Source: Streptomyces speibonae (lineage in GTDB: Bacteria; Actinomycetota; Actinomycetes; Streptomycetales; Streptomycetaceae). From it: a stretch of 6,133 bases of DNA. The position numbers were made by a program, and so were the translations under genes. Shown here piece by piece: positions 1-5,253 of the stretch. Within the stretch, counting starts at the first letter, position 1. Each line of letters begins with the position of its first letter. The stretch spans positions 6,227 to 12,359 of the forward strand of contig KL568554.1 of NCBI GenBank assembly GCA_000715605.1, read 5' to 3'. Below the pieces are notes generated by a model. That model had not been told where the DNA came from. It did not search any database and saw nothing but the letters and a program-made list of their open reading frames with translations.

Positions 1-1
1 C

Positions 2-445
2 AGCCACGGACTGCCGCCGTTCCTCGCCGACGACGCCGGTGTCGACTCCGGCCTGATGATCGCCCAGTACACCCAGGCCGCCCTGGTCGCCGAGCTGAAG
101 CGGCTCGCCGTACCGGCGTCGGCGGACTCGATCCCCTCCTCGGCGATGCAGGAGGACCACGTCTCCATGGGCTGGTCGGCCGCCCGCAAACTGCGCACCG
201 CCGTCGACAACCTCACCCGGGTCGTCGCCGTGGAGCTGTACACCGCCACGCGCGCCGTCGAACTGCGCGAAGGGCTGACACCGGCCCCGGCGACGCGAGC
301 CGTCATCGAGGCGGTACGACAGGCGGGGGTGGGCGGCCCCGGCCCCGACCGCCATCTGGCGCCCGACCTCGAAGCGGCCGACGCGTTCGTGCGGGACGGG
401 CGGCTGGTCGCCGCCGTGGAGTCGGTCACCGGGCCGCTGCGCTGA
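2..445 (+). CDS. hutH: Histidine ammonia-lyase, C-terminal part (5' end outside window)
   Basis: Histidine ammonia-lyase removes ammonia from L-histidine to give urocanate, the first step of cytoplasmic histidine degradation. The window holds the last 147 residues; the family is usually about 510 long. The frame is open from base 2, and the reading SHGLPPFLA before the internal ATG at 56 is HAL sequence, so that ATG is not the start. The diagnostic block IPSSAMQEDHVSMG lies at visible residues 44-57 and contains the conserved active-site glutamate (E51 here; Glu414 in the Pseudomonas putida enzyme, from family knowledge). The Ala-Ser-Gly triad that forms the MIO cofactor lies upstream, outside the window, so catalytic completeness cannot be judged. 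The tail after the conserved helices is normal, ending VTGPLR. No other hut gene follows: the next gene is convergent, which fits hutH standing apart from the rest of the pathway. Promoter not in view. Confidence 0.96.
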   Translation, partial: SHGLPPFLADDAGVDSGLMIAQYTQAALVAELKRLAVPASADSIPSSAMQEDHVSMGWSAARKLRTAVDNLTRVVAVELYTATRAVELREGLTPAPATRAVIEAVRQAGVGGPGPDRHLAPDLEAADAFVRDGRLVAAVESVTGPLR

Positions 446-452
446 CCCGGCC

Positions 453-477
453 GGGCCCCGCGGGAGGCGCGGGGCCC
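453..477. terminator. Bidirectional hairpin between hutH and the LADTG gene
   Basis: A perfect 10-bp stem (GGGCCCCGCG with CGCGGGGCCC) closes a 5-base loop, GGAGG. It begins 7 bases after the hutH stop and ends 19 bases before the stop of the convergent gene. There is no T-run on either side, which is common for actinomycete terminators. Position between two converging stops supports a shared terminator. Confidence 0.75.
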
Positions 478-496
478 CAGAGCCGATGAACCCTGC

Positions 497-823
497 TCAG
501 AACTCCAGCCGCTCCCGGCGCACCGAGTAGACGACGAAGCCGGCACCGAGGGCGAGCGAGACCGTGCCGCCGACGATGTACGGGGTGCTGTCGAAGCTGC
601 CGGTGTCCGCGAGCCGGACCTCCTGGCCGGTGCTCTCCAGGGACGCCGACGTGGCGCCGTTCACGGCTCTCGCCTGCTCGGTGACCTGCGGGGAGGGGCT
701 CGACGACGGCGCGTCCCCCGCCGGGGTGTCCGATGTCGCGTTCGCGGACGGGACGAACCACAGGGCGCACAGCAGGGTGCCCGCGGCGGTGGCGGTCAGC
801 AACGGACGGAGCGCGGATGACAC
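497..823 (-). CDS. Small secreted LAXTG cell-wall-anchored protein (class E sortase substrate)
   Basis: A 108-residue protein with the full layout of a sortase substrate. Residues 1-29 are a signal peptide: an Arg at 6, a hydrophobic core around 8-24, and an Ala-Asn-Ala before the likely cut at 29/30. Residues 30-70 are a short Ser/Pro/Thr/Ala-rich linker. LADTG lies at 71-75, followed by a hydrophobic stretch at about 82-100 and a basic tail (RRER at 102-105). LAXTG is the signal used by Streptomyces class E sortases, as in the long chaplins; that is family knowledge. The sortase would cut between Thr74 and Gly75 and join Thr to peptidoglycan. After both cuts only about 45 residues remain, with no domain I recognise, so its role on the surface is unknown. 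The start is GTG at 823 with AAGGGG 11 bases upstream; the hydrophobic leader begins right after it. No sortase gene is in view. It faces away from the acidic-protein gene across a 109-base shared upstream region. Confidence 0.88.
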   Translation of the reverse strand: MSSALRPLLTATAAGTLLCALWFVPSANATSDTPAGDAPSSSPSPQVTEQARAVNGATSASLESTGQEVRLADTGSFDSTPYIVGGTVSLALGAGFVVYSVRRERLEF

Positions 824-870
824 GGAATATCGATCCCCTTGTGGCGCTGGCGAATTGGCCGTGTGGGCCG

Positions 871-876
871 ATGGTA
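871..876 (-). promoter_or_regulatory. Candidate -10 hexamer for the LADTG gene
   Basis: On the minus strand the bases read TACCAT, matching the TANNNT pattern of housekeeping sigma-HrdB promoters. It would start transcription near 864 and leave a leader of about 40 bases before the GTG start. No good TTGACA-like -35 lies at 17-19 bases; the GTCAC repeat occupies that place. TANNNT is frequent by chance, so this rests mainly on position. Confidence 0.3.
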
Positions 877-889
877 GTGAAAGTCGCGG

Positions 890-905
890 GTCACAGGAAA
901 GTCAC
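890..905 (+). promoter_or_regulatory. Candidate operator: GTCAC-N6-GTCAC direct repeat
   Basis: Two GTCAC copies sit 11 bases apart, at 890-894 and 901-905. They lie within a longer imperfect repeat: GAAAGTCGCGGG at 879-890 and GAAAGTCACGGG at 897-908 match at 11 of 12 bases with an 18-base step. An 11-base step is typical of sites for OmpR-family response regulators; Streptomyces PHO boxes and MtrA sites use related GTNAC/GTTCAC half-sites. Only the GTCAC core fits a PHO box; the flanks do not. The element would cover the -35 position of both divergent genes. The regulator identity is a guess. Confidence 0.4.
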
Positions 906-920
906 GGGAGCTCTTGGCCG

Positions 921-926
921 TACGCT
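921..926 (+). promoter_or_regulatory. Candidate -10 hexamer for the acidic protein, possibly leaderless
   Basis: TACGCT matches TANNNT and ends 6 bases before the ATG at 933, so transcription could begin at the start codon itself. This would explain why no Shine-Dalgarno sequence sits at normal spacing. The -35 hexamer is poor; the GTCAC repeat at 890-905 overlaps that place, as expected for an activator-dependent promoter. Not proven by sequence alone. Confidence 0.4.
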
Positions 927-932
927 CCGGGG

Positions 933-1322
933 ATGAGTACTCCAGAGACATCACGTTTTGTACGGCTTCGCGTCGAGCTCGTACTCGAGATCGACGACGA
1001 GGACGCGGTGACCGGGGCCGCGCTGCGCCGGATCGCGGACGAGGGCGGGGTGCCGGACGGCGAACGGGCACACGCCGAGAGCGCTGTGACGGAGGACACT
1101 GCGGAGGCCCTCGCCTCGCTGGTGGATCCCTTCGACCTGGTCAGCGAGGTGCCGGGGGTCGAACTCCTGCAGGCCTCCTGGAGCAGCGAGCGGATCGACT
1201 ACGACCCGGACTCGCCTCAATGGGACCTCGGCGGGGAAGATGACGGGGAGTTCGACGAGGACTTCCACCGCGACGAGGACTTCCAGGGTGACGACGAGGA
1301 CGGGGCGGACCGGGCGCCTTGA
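933..1322 (+). CDS. Acidic protein of unknown function
   Basis: A 129-residue protein that I do not recognise. It has no signal peptide or membrane segment, so it is probably cytoplasmic. Residues 1-95 look like a small folded domain: a strand-like RFVRLRVELVLEI start (8-20), an Ala/Arg-rich helix around 26-36 (GAALRRIADEG), and a later stretch LVDPFDLVSEVPGVELLQASW around 62-83. From residue 88 onward the chain is low-complexity and very acidic, including a DEDF repeat at 108-119 and ending ADRAP. ATG at 933 is the only good start: upstream the same frame runs open but has no start codon nearby and reads across the promoter region. No ribosome binding site is visible at normal distance, so translation may be leaderless. 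The gene is divergent from the LADTG wall-protein gene and lies upstream of the transpeptidase, whose own promoter and an intervening hairpin argue against one operon. GC3 bias and the clean stop support a real gene; similar hypothetical proteins probably exist in other Streptomyces. Confidence 0.8.
   Translation: MSTPETSRFVRLRVELVLEIDDEDAVTGAALRRIADEGGVPDGERAHAESAVTEDTAEALASLVDPFDLVSEVPGVELLQASWSSERIDYDPDSPQWDLGGEDDGEFDEDFHRDEDFQGDDEDGADRAP
1253..1285 (+). repeat. 18-base tandem repeat coding DEDFxx in the acidic tail
   Basis: CGACGAGGACTTCCA occurs at 1253-1267 and again at 1271-1285, an exact 15-base match with an 18-base step. It encodes two hexapeptides, DEDFHR and DEDFQG (residues 108-119), followed by a partial DDED. 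The period is a multiple of three, so copy changes would lengthen the tail without shifting frame. Confidence 0.8.
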
Positions 1323-1343
1323 GGCGGCTCGGGAAAAACGTGA

Positions 1344-1368
1344 CCCCGGTCGGCAACCGCGGCCGGGG
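1344..1368. terminator. Hairpin after the acidic-protein gene
   Basis: CCCCGGTCG (1344-1352) pairs with CGGCCGGGG (1360-1368), a 9-bp stem with one T-G pair and a 7-base loop. It starts 22 bases after the acidic-protein stop and lies before the transpeptidase promoter, so it fits a terminator that separates the two genes. The remaining bases from 1369 to 1452 show nothing I can name. Confidence 0.5.
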
Positions 1369-1452
1369 GCGTGACGTCTCACAGGAGGGCGCGGACCGGT
1401 GTCCCGTCGACCGCCCCGAGGGCGTGGTGAGCCCCACACCTCCGGGCCGTGG

Positions 1453-1481
1453 GGAACCGGATCATCCGGTCGTAGCGTTGA
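1453..1481 (+). promoter_or_regulatory. Sigma-E-like promoter of the L,D-transpeptidase
   Basis: GGAACC at 1453-1458 is followed, after 17 bases, by CGTT at 1476-1479 and then GA. Streptomyces sigma-E (ECF, cell-envelope stress) promoters have a GAAC-type -35 and a CGTC-like -10 at 16-17 bases, so this is a good -35 and a one-mismatch -10. Initiation would fall near 1487 and give a leader of about 70 bases. Regulation of an L,D-transpeptidase by envelope stress makes biological sense, since such genes are reported in sigma-E regulons. Confidence 0.5.
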
Positions 1482-1545
1482 AGATTGTGGACGAGTCCCC
1501 TCGGTATCGCGCAGGGGGCTCGTGGGGTTGGGATTCGGCAACGAT

Positions 1546-1552
1546 GGAGAAG
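1546..1552 (+). promoter_or_regulatory. Ribosome binding site that decides the transpeptidase start
   Basis: GGAGAAG lies 6 bases before ATG 1559 and 3 bases before GTG 1556. It overlaps the earlier in-frame ATG at 1544, so that ATG cannot use it. This favours 1559, with 1556 as the next choice. Confidence 0.7.
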
Positions 1553-1558
1553 CGTGTG

Positions 1559-2803
1559 ATGACGGACGGTAAGCGGCGCAGGGGCTTGGCGGCCGCGTCC
1601 GCTCTGCTCGGCGGAGTGCTGGTGCTCTCGGCGTGTTCGGGGGGCGGCGACTCGGGCAGCGACGGCAAGGACACCTCGCAGGCGCAGGTGGACGAGGCGG
1701 CGGCCAAGAAGTCGTCCGAGGCGCAGATCAAGATCACGCCGAAGGACGGTTCCGACAACGCCTCCATCAACAACTCCGCCGCCGTCACGGTGAGCAAGGG
1801 CACGCTCACCGAGGTGAAGATGACCACCGCCGACGGCACGGCCGTCGAAGGCGAGATATCCGCCGACAAGAAGAGCTGGAAGCCCAGCGTCCAGCTCGAG
1901 CGCGCCACCACCTACAAGCTGGCGGCCACCGCCAAGGACTCCGAGGGCCTCGCCGCGCACGAGAACGCGTCGTTCACGACGGTCTCCCCGGACAACAGCT
2001 TCATCGGCAACTTCACGCCGGACGACGGCACCACGGTCGGTGTCGGCATGCCGGTGTCGATCAACTTCGACAAGGCGATCACCGAGAAGGCCGCGGTCCA
2101 GAAGGGCATCACCGTCTCCAGCAGCAGCGGCCAGGAGGTCGCCTGCCACTGGTTCAACGCCAACCGCATGGACTGCCGGCCCGACGAGTACTGGCAGGAG
2201 AACTCCACCGTCACGCTGAAGCTGGCGCTCGACGGTGTCGAGGGCGCCGAGGGCGTCTACGGCGTCCAGCAGAAGACGGTCACCTTCAAGATCGGCCGCA
2301 ACCAGGTCTCCTACGTCGACGCCGAGACCAAGCAGATGAAGGTCACGCAGAACGGAAAGACCGTCAAGACCATCCCGATCTCCGCCGGAGCGCCCGAGAA
2401 CAAGACGTACGAGGGCCAGATGGTGATCTCCGAGAAGTTCAAGGAGACCCGGATGAACGGTGCGACGGTCGGCTTCACCGACGACGACGGCAAGGGCGAG
2501 TACGACATCAAGGACGTGCCGCACGCCATGCGTCTGAGCACCTCCGGCACCTTCATCCACGGCAACTACTGGGGCGCCAAGTCCATCTTCGGCAGCGTCA
2601 ACACCAGCCACGGCTGCGTCGGTCTGGCCGACGCCAAGGGCGCAGGCGACCCGAACACGCCGGGTGCCTGGTTCTACGACAACTCGATCGTCGGTGACGT
2701 GGTCGTCGTCCAGAACACCGGTGACAAGACCATCGCCCCGGACAACGGCCTCAACGGCTGGAACATGAGCTGGGAGCAGTGGAAGGCGGGCTCGGCCGTC
2801 TGA
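1559..2803 (+). CDS. L,D-transpeptidase lipoprotein (YkuD domain with two Ig-like domains)
   Basis: A 414-residue enzyme expected to act on the outer face of the membrane, making 3-3 (meso/LL-DAP to DAP) cross-links in peptidoglycan by cutting after the third stem residue of a tetrapeptide donor. Residues 1-25 are a lipoprotein signal: basic KRRR at 5-8, hydrophobic core 10-23, and lipobox LSAC with the lipidated Cys at 26. The RRR could allow Tat export, but the motif is imperfect. A Gly/Ser/Asp linker follows to about 50, then two beta-rich Ig-like domains (about 55-145 and 146-246); Cys196 and Cys206 may form a disulfide. The YkuD domain spans about 247-385, with FIHGNYW (His334) and SHGC (His351, catalytic Cys353). 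The C-terminal GLNGWNMSWEQWKAG (397-411) matches the Trp-rich end of LdtMt2-like enzymes, and the length agrees (about 408 in LdtMt2). Family members are inhibited by carbapenems rather than most penicillins. Everything needed for activity is present. The gene has its own sigma-E-like promoter and strong terminator, so it is likely monocistronic. GTG 1556 is an alternative start, adding one residue. Confidence 0.95.
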   Translation: MTDGKRRRGLAAASALLGGVLVLSACSGGGDSGSDGKDTSQAQVDEAAAKKSSEAQIKITPKDGSDNASINNSAAVTVSKGTLTEVKMTTADGTAVEGEISADKKSWKPSVQLERATTYKLAATAKDSEGLAAHENASFTTVSPDNSFIGNFTPDDGTTVGVGMPVSINFDKAITEKAAVQKGITVSSSSGQEVACHWFNANRMDCRPDEYWQENSTVTLKLALDGVEGAEGVYGVQQKTVTFKIGRNQVSYVDAETKQMKVTQNGKTVKTIPISAGAPENKTYEGQMVISEKFKETRMNGATVGFTDDDGKGEYDIKDVPHAMRLSTSGTFIHGNYWGAKSIFGSVNTSHGCVGLADAKGAGDPNTPGAWFYDNSIVGDVVVVQNTGDKTIAPDNGLNGWNMSWEQWKAGSAV

Positions 2804-2839
2804 CGCCGCCCTCCGGACACGGAGCACCCACCCCACGCG

Positions 2840-2887
2840 GGCCGATGCCCCCGTCCCCTCCTCCGGGAGCGGACGGGGGCATCGGCC
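2840..2887 (+). terminator. Strong terminator of the L,D-transpeptidase
   Basis: A perfect 17-bp stem (2840-2856 with 2871-2887), then a C-C mismatch and an inner 4-bp CTCC/GGAG stem with a TCCG loop. It is followed by GTTT, a short T-run for the plus strand. It begins 37 bases after the stop. Confidence 0.9.
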
Positions 2888-2922
2888 GTTTGGCCCGGGG
2901 GCTCATCCCTCGGCCGGCCCCG

Positions 2923-2947
2923 GCCGGGTGACGCCTGGTCACCCGGC
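2923..2947 (-). terminator. Hairpin downstream of the XRE regulator gene
   Basis: GCCGGGTGAC (2923-2932) pairs perfectly with GTCACCCGGC (2938-2947) around a 5-base loop. It lies 72 bases beyond the stop of the minus-strand regulator and 36 bases past the transpeptidase terminator. The two convergent genes thus seem to have one hairpin each. It could instead be a palindromic protein site, but its position favours termination. Confidence 0.6.
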
Positions 2948-3018
2948 AACTCCGCCAGGGGGAATCCTGCGCAGACAAGTGAACAGGAGTGTGCGCGGCG
3001 GGCCGTACCGCTGCGAGC

Positions 3019-3933
3019 TCACGGGGCCGCGGTGTCCGCGCCCTGCTCCCGGGCGTCCGCGCCCCAGCTCGCCACCAGCCGCAGCGCCTCCGCCGACGGG
3101 GAGCCCGGCTCCGCGAAGTAGGTGACCAGCGACTGCTCGGTGTCCGCGGCCGGGCGGAACGACTCCCACTGCAGCGTCAGTTCACCCACCAGTGGATGCC
3201 GCACCCGCTTGACGCCGTGGCTCTTCTCCTTCACGTCGTGGGCCGCCCACAGCGTCCGGAACTCCTCGCTCTTCACCGACAGCTCCCCGACCAGGGCGGA
3301 CAGCCGCGGGTCCTCCGGGTGGTAACCGGCGTCCATCCGCAGATAGCCGACCATGTCGTACGCCTTCTGGTCCCACTCCACGAACAGCTCCCGGTAGTCC
3401 GGGTTCAGGAACACCAGCCGCGCCCAATTGCGCTCCTGCACCGGCATCCGGCCCCAGTCCCCGAAGAGCGCCGCGGCCATCCGGTTCCAGGCGAGGATCT
3501 CCGAGCGCCGGCCCACCACATACGCCGGGACCGTGTCCATCGAGTCCAGTAGCTGCCGCAGCGCCGCGCGGACCTGCTGCGTCCGGGGCGGCTGCTTCCT
3601 CCGGTGCCGCTTCGGCCTCGCCAGATGCGTCAGATGGGCCCGCTCGGCGTCGCTGAGGCGCAGGGCGCGGGCGATCGAGTCCAGCACCTCCGCCGACACG
3701 TTCTGCCCGTTGCCCTGCTCCAGGCGCGTGTAATAGGCCACGGACACCCCGGCGAGCTGCGCCAGCTCCTCGCGGCGCAGGCCCGGGACCCGGCGGTGGC
3801 GTCCGAAGTCCGGCAGGCCGACGTCCTGCGGCTTCAGCCGGGCCCGCCGGGTTCGCAGGAACTCGCTGAGCTCCGCACGCGGGTCGAGACCGCCGCCCGC
3901 CGCGCCGGCCGGATCGGTGTGCTGCTCGTCCAT
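3019..3933 (-). CDS. XRE-family regulator with MmyB-like ligand-binding domain
   Basis: A 304-residue DNA-binding regulator. The N-terminal helix-turn-helix region spans about 22-105: a first helix [13 protein letters not shown], then [28 protein letters not shown] (49-74), the signature of this group, and [18 protein letters not shown] (84-101). A basic hinge KRHRRK (108-113) leads to the C-terminal MmyB-type domain (about 120-285), a PAS-like fold with [12 protein letters not shown] (149-160), [17 protein letters not shown] (168-184) and HPLVGELTL (246-254). In related proteins it is thought to bind a small hydrophobic ligand such as a fatty acid. Start is ATG at 3933; GGGG lies about 10-14 bases upstream, a weak site, and the Asp/Gly-rich first 20 residues are usual for the family. 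The open frame continues far upstream opposite the alcohol dehydrogenase, but that is a GC3 artefact. It diverges from the zinc reductase across 174 bases, the classic layout for a regulator that controls its neighbour and itself. Ligand and sign of control are unknown. Confidence 0.92.
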   Translation of the reverse strand: MDEQHTDPAGAAGGGLDPRAELSEFLRTRRARLKPQDVGLPDFGRHRRVPGLRREELAQLAGVSVAYYTRLEQGNGQNVSAEVLDSIARALRLSDAERAHLTHLARPKRHRRKQPPRTQQVRAALRQLLDSMDTVPAYVVGRRSEILAWNRMAAALFGDWGRMPVQERNWARLVFLNPDYRELFVEWDQKAYDMVGYLRMDAGYHPEDPRLSALVGELSVKSEEFRTLWAAHDVKEKSHGVKRVRHPLVGELTLQWESFRPAADTEQSLVTYFAEPGSPSAEALRLVASWGADAREQGADTAAP

Positions 3934-3990
3934 GGGCCCAGTATTCCCCGTCGTGCCGCCGGGAGGCTGACCCCGCCAGTAGTACGCACG

Positions 3991-4002
3991 GCCAACGTAG
4001 GC
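3991..4002. promoter_or_regulatory. Possible operator palindrome in the regulator/reductase divergent region
   Basis: GCCAACGTAGGC is a 12-base near-palindrome with 10 of 12 positions symmetric around ACGT. It lies in the 174-base gap between the XRE regulator and the zinc reductase, the natural place for the regulator to bind. No convincing -35/-10 pair was found for either gene. Short GC-rich palindromes are common by chance, so confidence is low. Confidence 0.2.
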
Positions 4003-4107
4003 AAGGCCGGGGGCTGGGTGGATTCCCCGCGCTGTCCCAGGCTGGAGCGCGTGCCCGGCGGGACGGAAGACGGCCGGGCGCACGACCACCTCACGAGGAG
4101 AACCGGC

Positions 4108-5148
4108 ATGACCACTGTTGCTGCCTACGCCGCACCCGCCGCCAAGGCTCCGCTGGAGCGCACGACCATCGAACGGCGCGAGGTGGGTGAACACGACGTG
4201 CTGATCGACATCAAGTTCGCCGGCATCTGCCACACCGACATCCACCAGGTCCGGGAGGGCTGGGGCGAGGCGAGGTTCCCGATGGTCCCCGGCCACGAGA
4301 TCGCCGGGGTGGTCTCCCAGGTCGGCCCCGGCGTCACGAAGTACGCCGTCGGCGACCGCGTGGGCGTCGGCTGCATGGTCGACTCCTGCGGCACGTGCGA
4401 CAACTGCCGCGCCGGAAGGGAGCAGCACTGCACCGTGGGCATGGTCGAGACCTACAACGGCGTGGACAAGAACGGCGAGCCCACCTACGGCGGTTACGCG
4501 CGGACGATCGTGGTCGACGAGAACTTCGTCCTGCGCATCCCCGACGGCCTGTCCCTCGACGTCGCCGCGCCCCTGCTGTGCGCGGGCATCACCACGTACT
4601 CCCCGCTGAAGCGCTGGAGCGCGGGGCCCGGCACGAAGGTCGCGATCCTCGGCATGGGCGGCCTCGGCCACATGGGCGTCAAGATCGCGCACGCGCTGGG
4701 CGCGGAGGTGACGGTGCTGTCGCGGTCCCTGCGCAAGAAGGACGACGGTCTGCGGCTGGGCGCCGACCACTACCACGCGACCTCCGACCCGAAGACCTTC
4801 GAGGAGCTGCGGGGCACCTTCGACCTCGTCCTGTCGACCGTGTCGGCGCCGCTGGAGCTCGACGCCTATCTGTCCCTGCTCAGGCCCGAGGGCACGCTGG
4901 CGAACGTCGGCGCCCCCGAGGAGCCCGTCTCCCTGAACCTCTTCTCGGTCATCGGCGGCGGGAAGTCCCTCGCCGGGTCGATGATCGGCGGCATCGCCGA
5001 GACCCAGGAGATGCTGGACTTCTGCGCCGCGCACGGCATCGGCGCGGAGATCGAACTGATCGCCGCGGCCGAGATCAACGAGGCCTACGAACGCGTCCTG
5101 AACAGCGACGTCCGCTACCGCTTCGTGATCGACACGGCAACGATCTGA
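4108..5148 (+). CDS. Zinc-dependent NAD(P)-alcohol/aldehyde reductase, CAD/YahK-like
   Basis: A 346-residue medium-chain dehydrogenase/reductase, about the usual length. It should interconvert alcohols and aldehydes in the cytoplasm with a nicotinamide cofactor. The N-terminal catalytic domain has the GICHTD motif with catalytic-zinc ligand Cys41, GHE with His63 and Glu64, and Cys158. The four structural-zinc cysteines are complete: 94, 97, 100 and 108 (SCGTCDNC and QHC). [14 protein letters not shown] (118-131) is characteristic of the cinnamyl-alcohol-dehydrogenase-like/YahK group. The Rossmann motif GMGGLGHMG lies at 182-190; the next strand ends VLSRS (203-207) followed by KK, a Ser/Arg/Lys-rich pattern in place of the acidic residue of NAD enzymes, which suggests NADPH. 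Broad aldehyde reduction is the typical activity; the native substrate cannot be read. GAGGAG sits 7 bases before ATG 4108, a strong site. The frame is open back to 3604 but that part lies opposite the regulator. The gene is divergent from the XRE regulator and 105 bases upstream of the SDR. Confidence 0.95.
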   Translation: MTTVAAYAAPAAKAPLERTTIERREVGEHDVLIDIKFAGICHTDIHQVREGWGEARFPMVPGHEIAGVVSQVGPGVTKYAVGDRVGVGCMVDSCGTCDNCRAGREQHCTVGMVETYNGVDKNGEPTYGGYARTIVVDENFVLRIPDGLSLDVAAPLLCAGITTYSPLKRWSAGPGTKVAILGMGGLGHMGVKIAHALGAEVTVLSRSLRKKDDGLRLGADHYHATSDPKTFEELRGTFDLVLSTVSAPLELDAYLSLLRPEGTLANVGAPEEPVSLNLFSVIGGGKSLAGSMIGGIAETQEMLDFCAAHGIGAEIELIAAAEINEAYERVLNSDVRYRFVIDTATI

Positions 5149-5253
5149 CATCCGGCGCCCCGCCCCCTGTCACACCCGCGCGGTCCGTTCCGTCATACCG
5201 CCGAACGACGAACGCACCCATTCACGCGGGACGAGAAGAGCGGGAGAGCAGCC

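Noticed and set aside
56..58. ATG taken as the start of histidine ammonia-lyase
   Set aside because: The same frame is open to the window edge and encodes conserved HAL residues before it, so the gene is cut by the window, not truncated.
564..932. Upstream extension of the acidic protein's frame
   Set aside because: It runs opposite the LADTG gene and through the divergent promoter region, and its translation has no protein-like character.
1319..1558. Longer N-terminus for the L,D-transpeptidase, from a TTG that overlaps the acidic-protein stop
   Set aside because: It would bury the lipoprotein signal 80 residues inside the protein and run across a hairpin and a promoter. A good ribosome site lies right before ATG 1559.
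1379..2836. Long open frame of 485 codons opposite the L,D-transpeptidase
   Set aside because: Its translation is Val/Leu/Asp/Gly-rich low-complexity sequence produced by GC3 bias. The plus-strand frame has a lipobox and a complete active site.
3967..4003. CTGACC and TAGGCA as a promoter for the zinc reductase
   Set aside because: The spacing is 25 bases, too long for a sigma-70-type promoter.
3934..5151. Upstream extension of the XRE regulator frame opposite the zinc reductase
   Set aside because: The known family N-terminus begins at ATG 3933, and the extension mirrors the codon bias of a gene with complete zinc and cofactor motifs.
5149..5253. Possible inverted repeat CGTTC...GAACG and promoter before the SDR
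   Set aside because: The arms are only about 5 bases and no -35/-10 pair fits, so I do not call a site.
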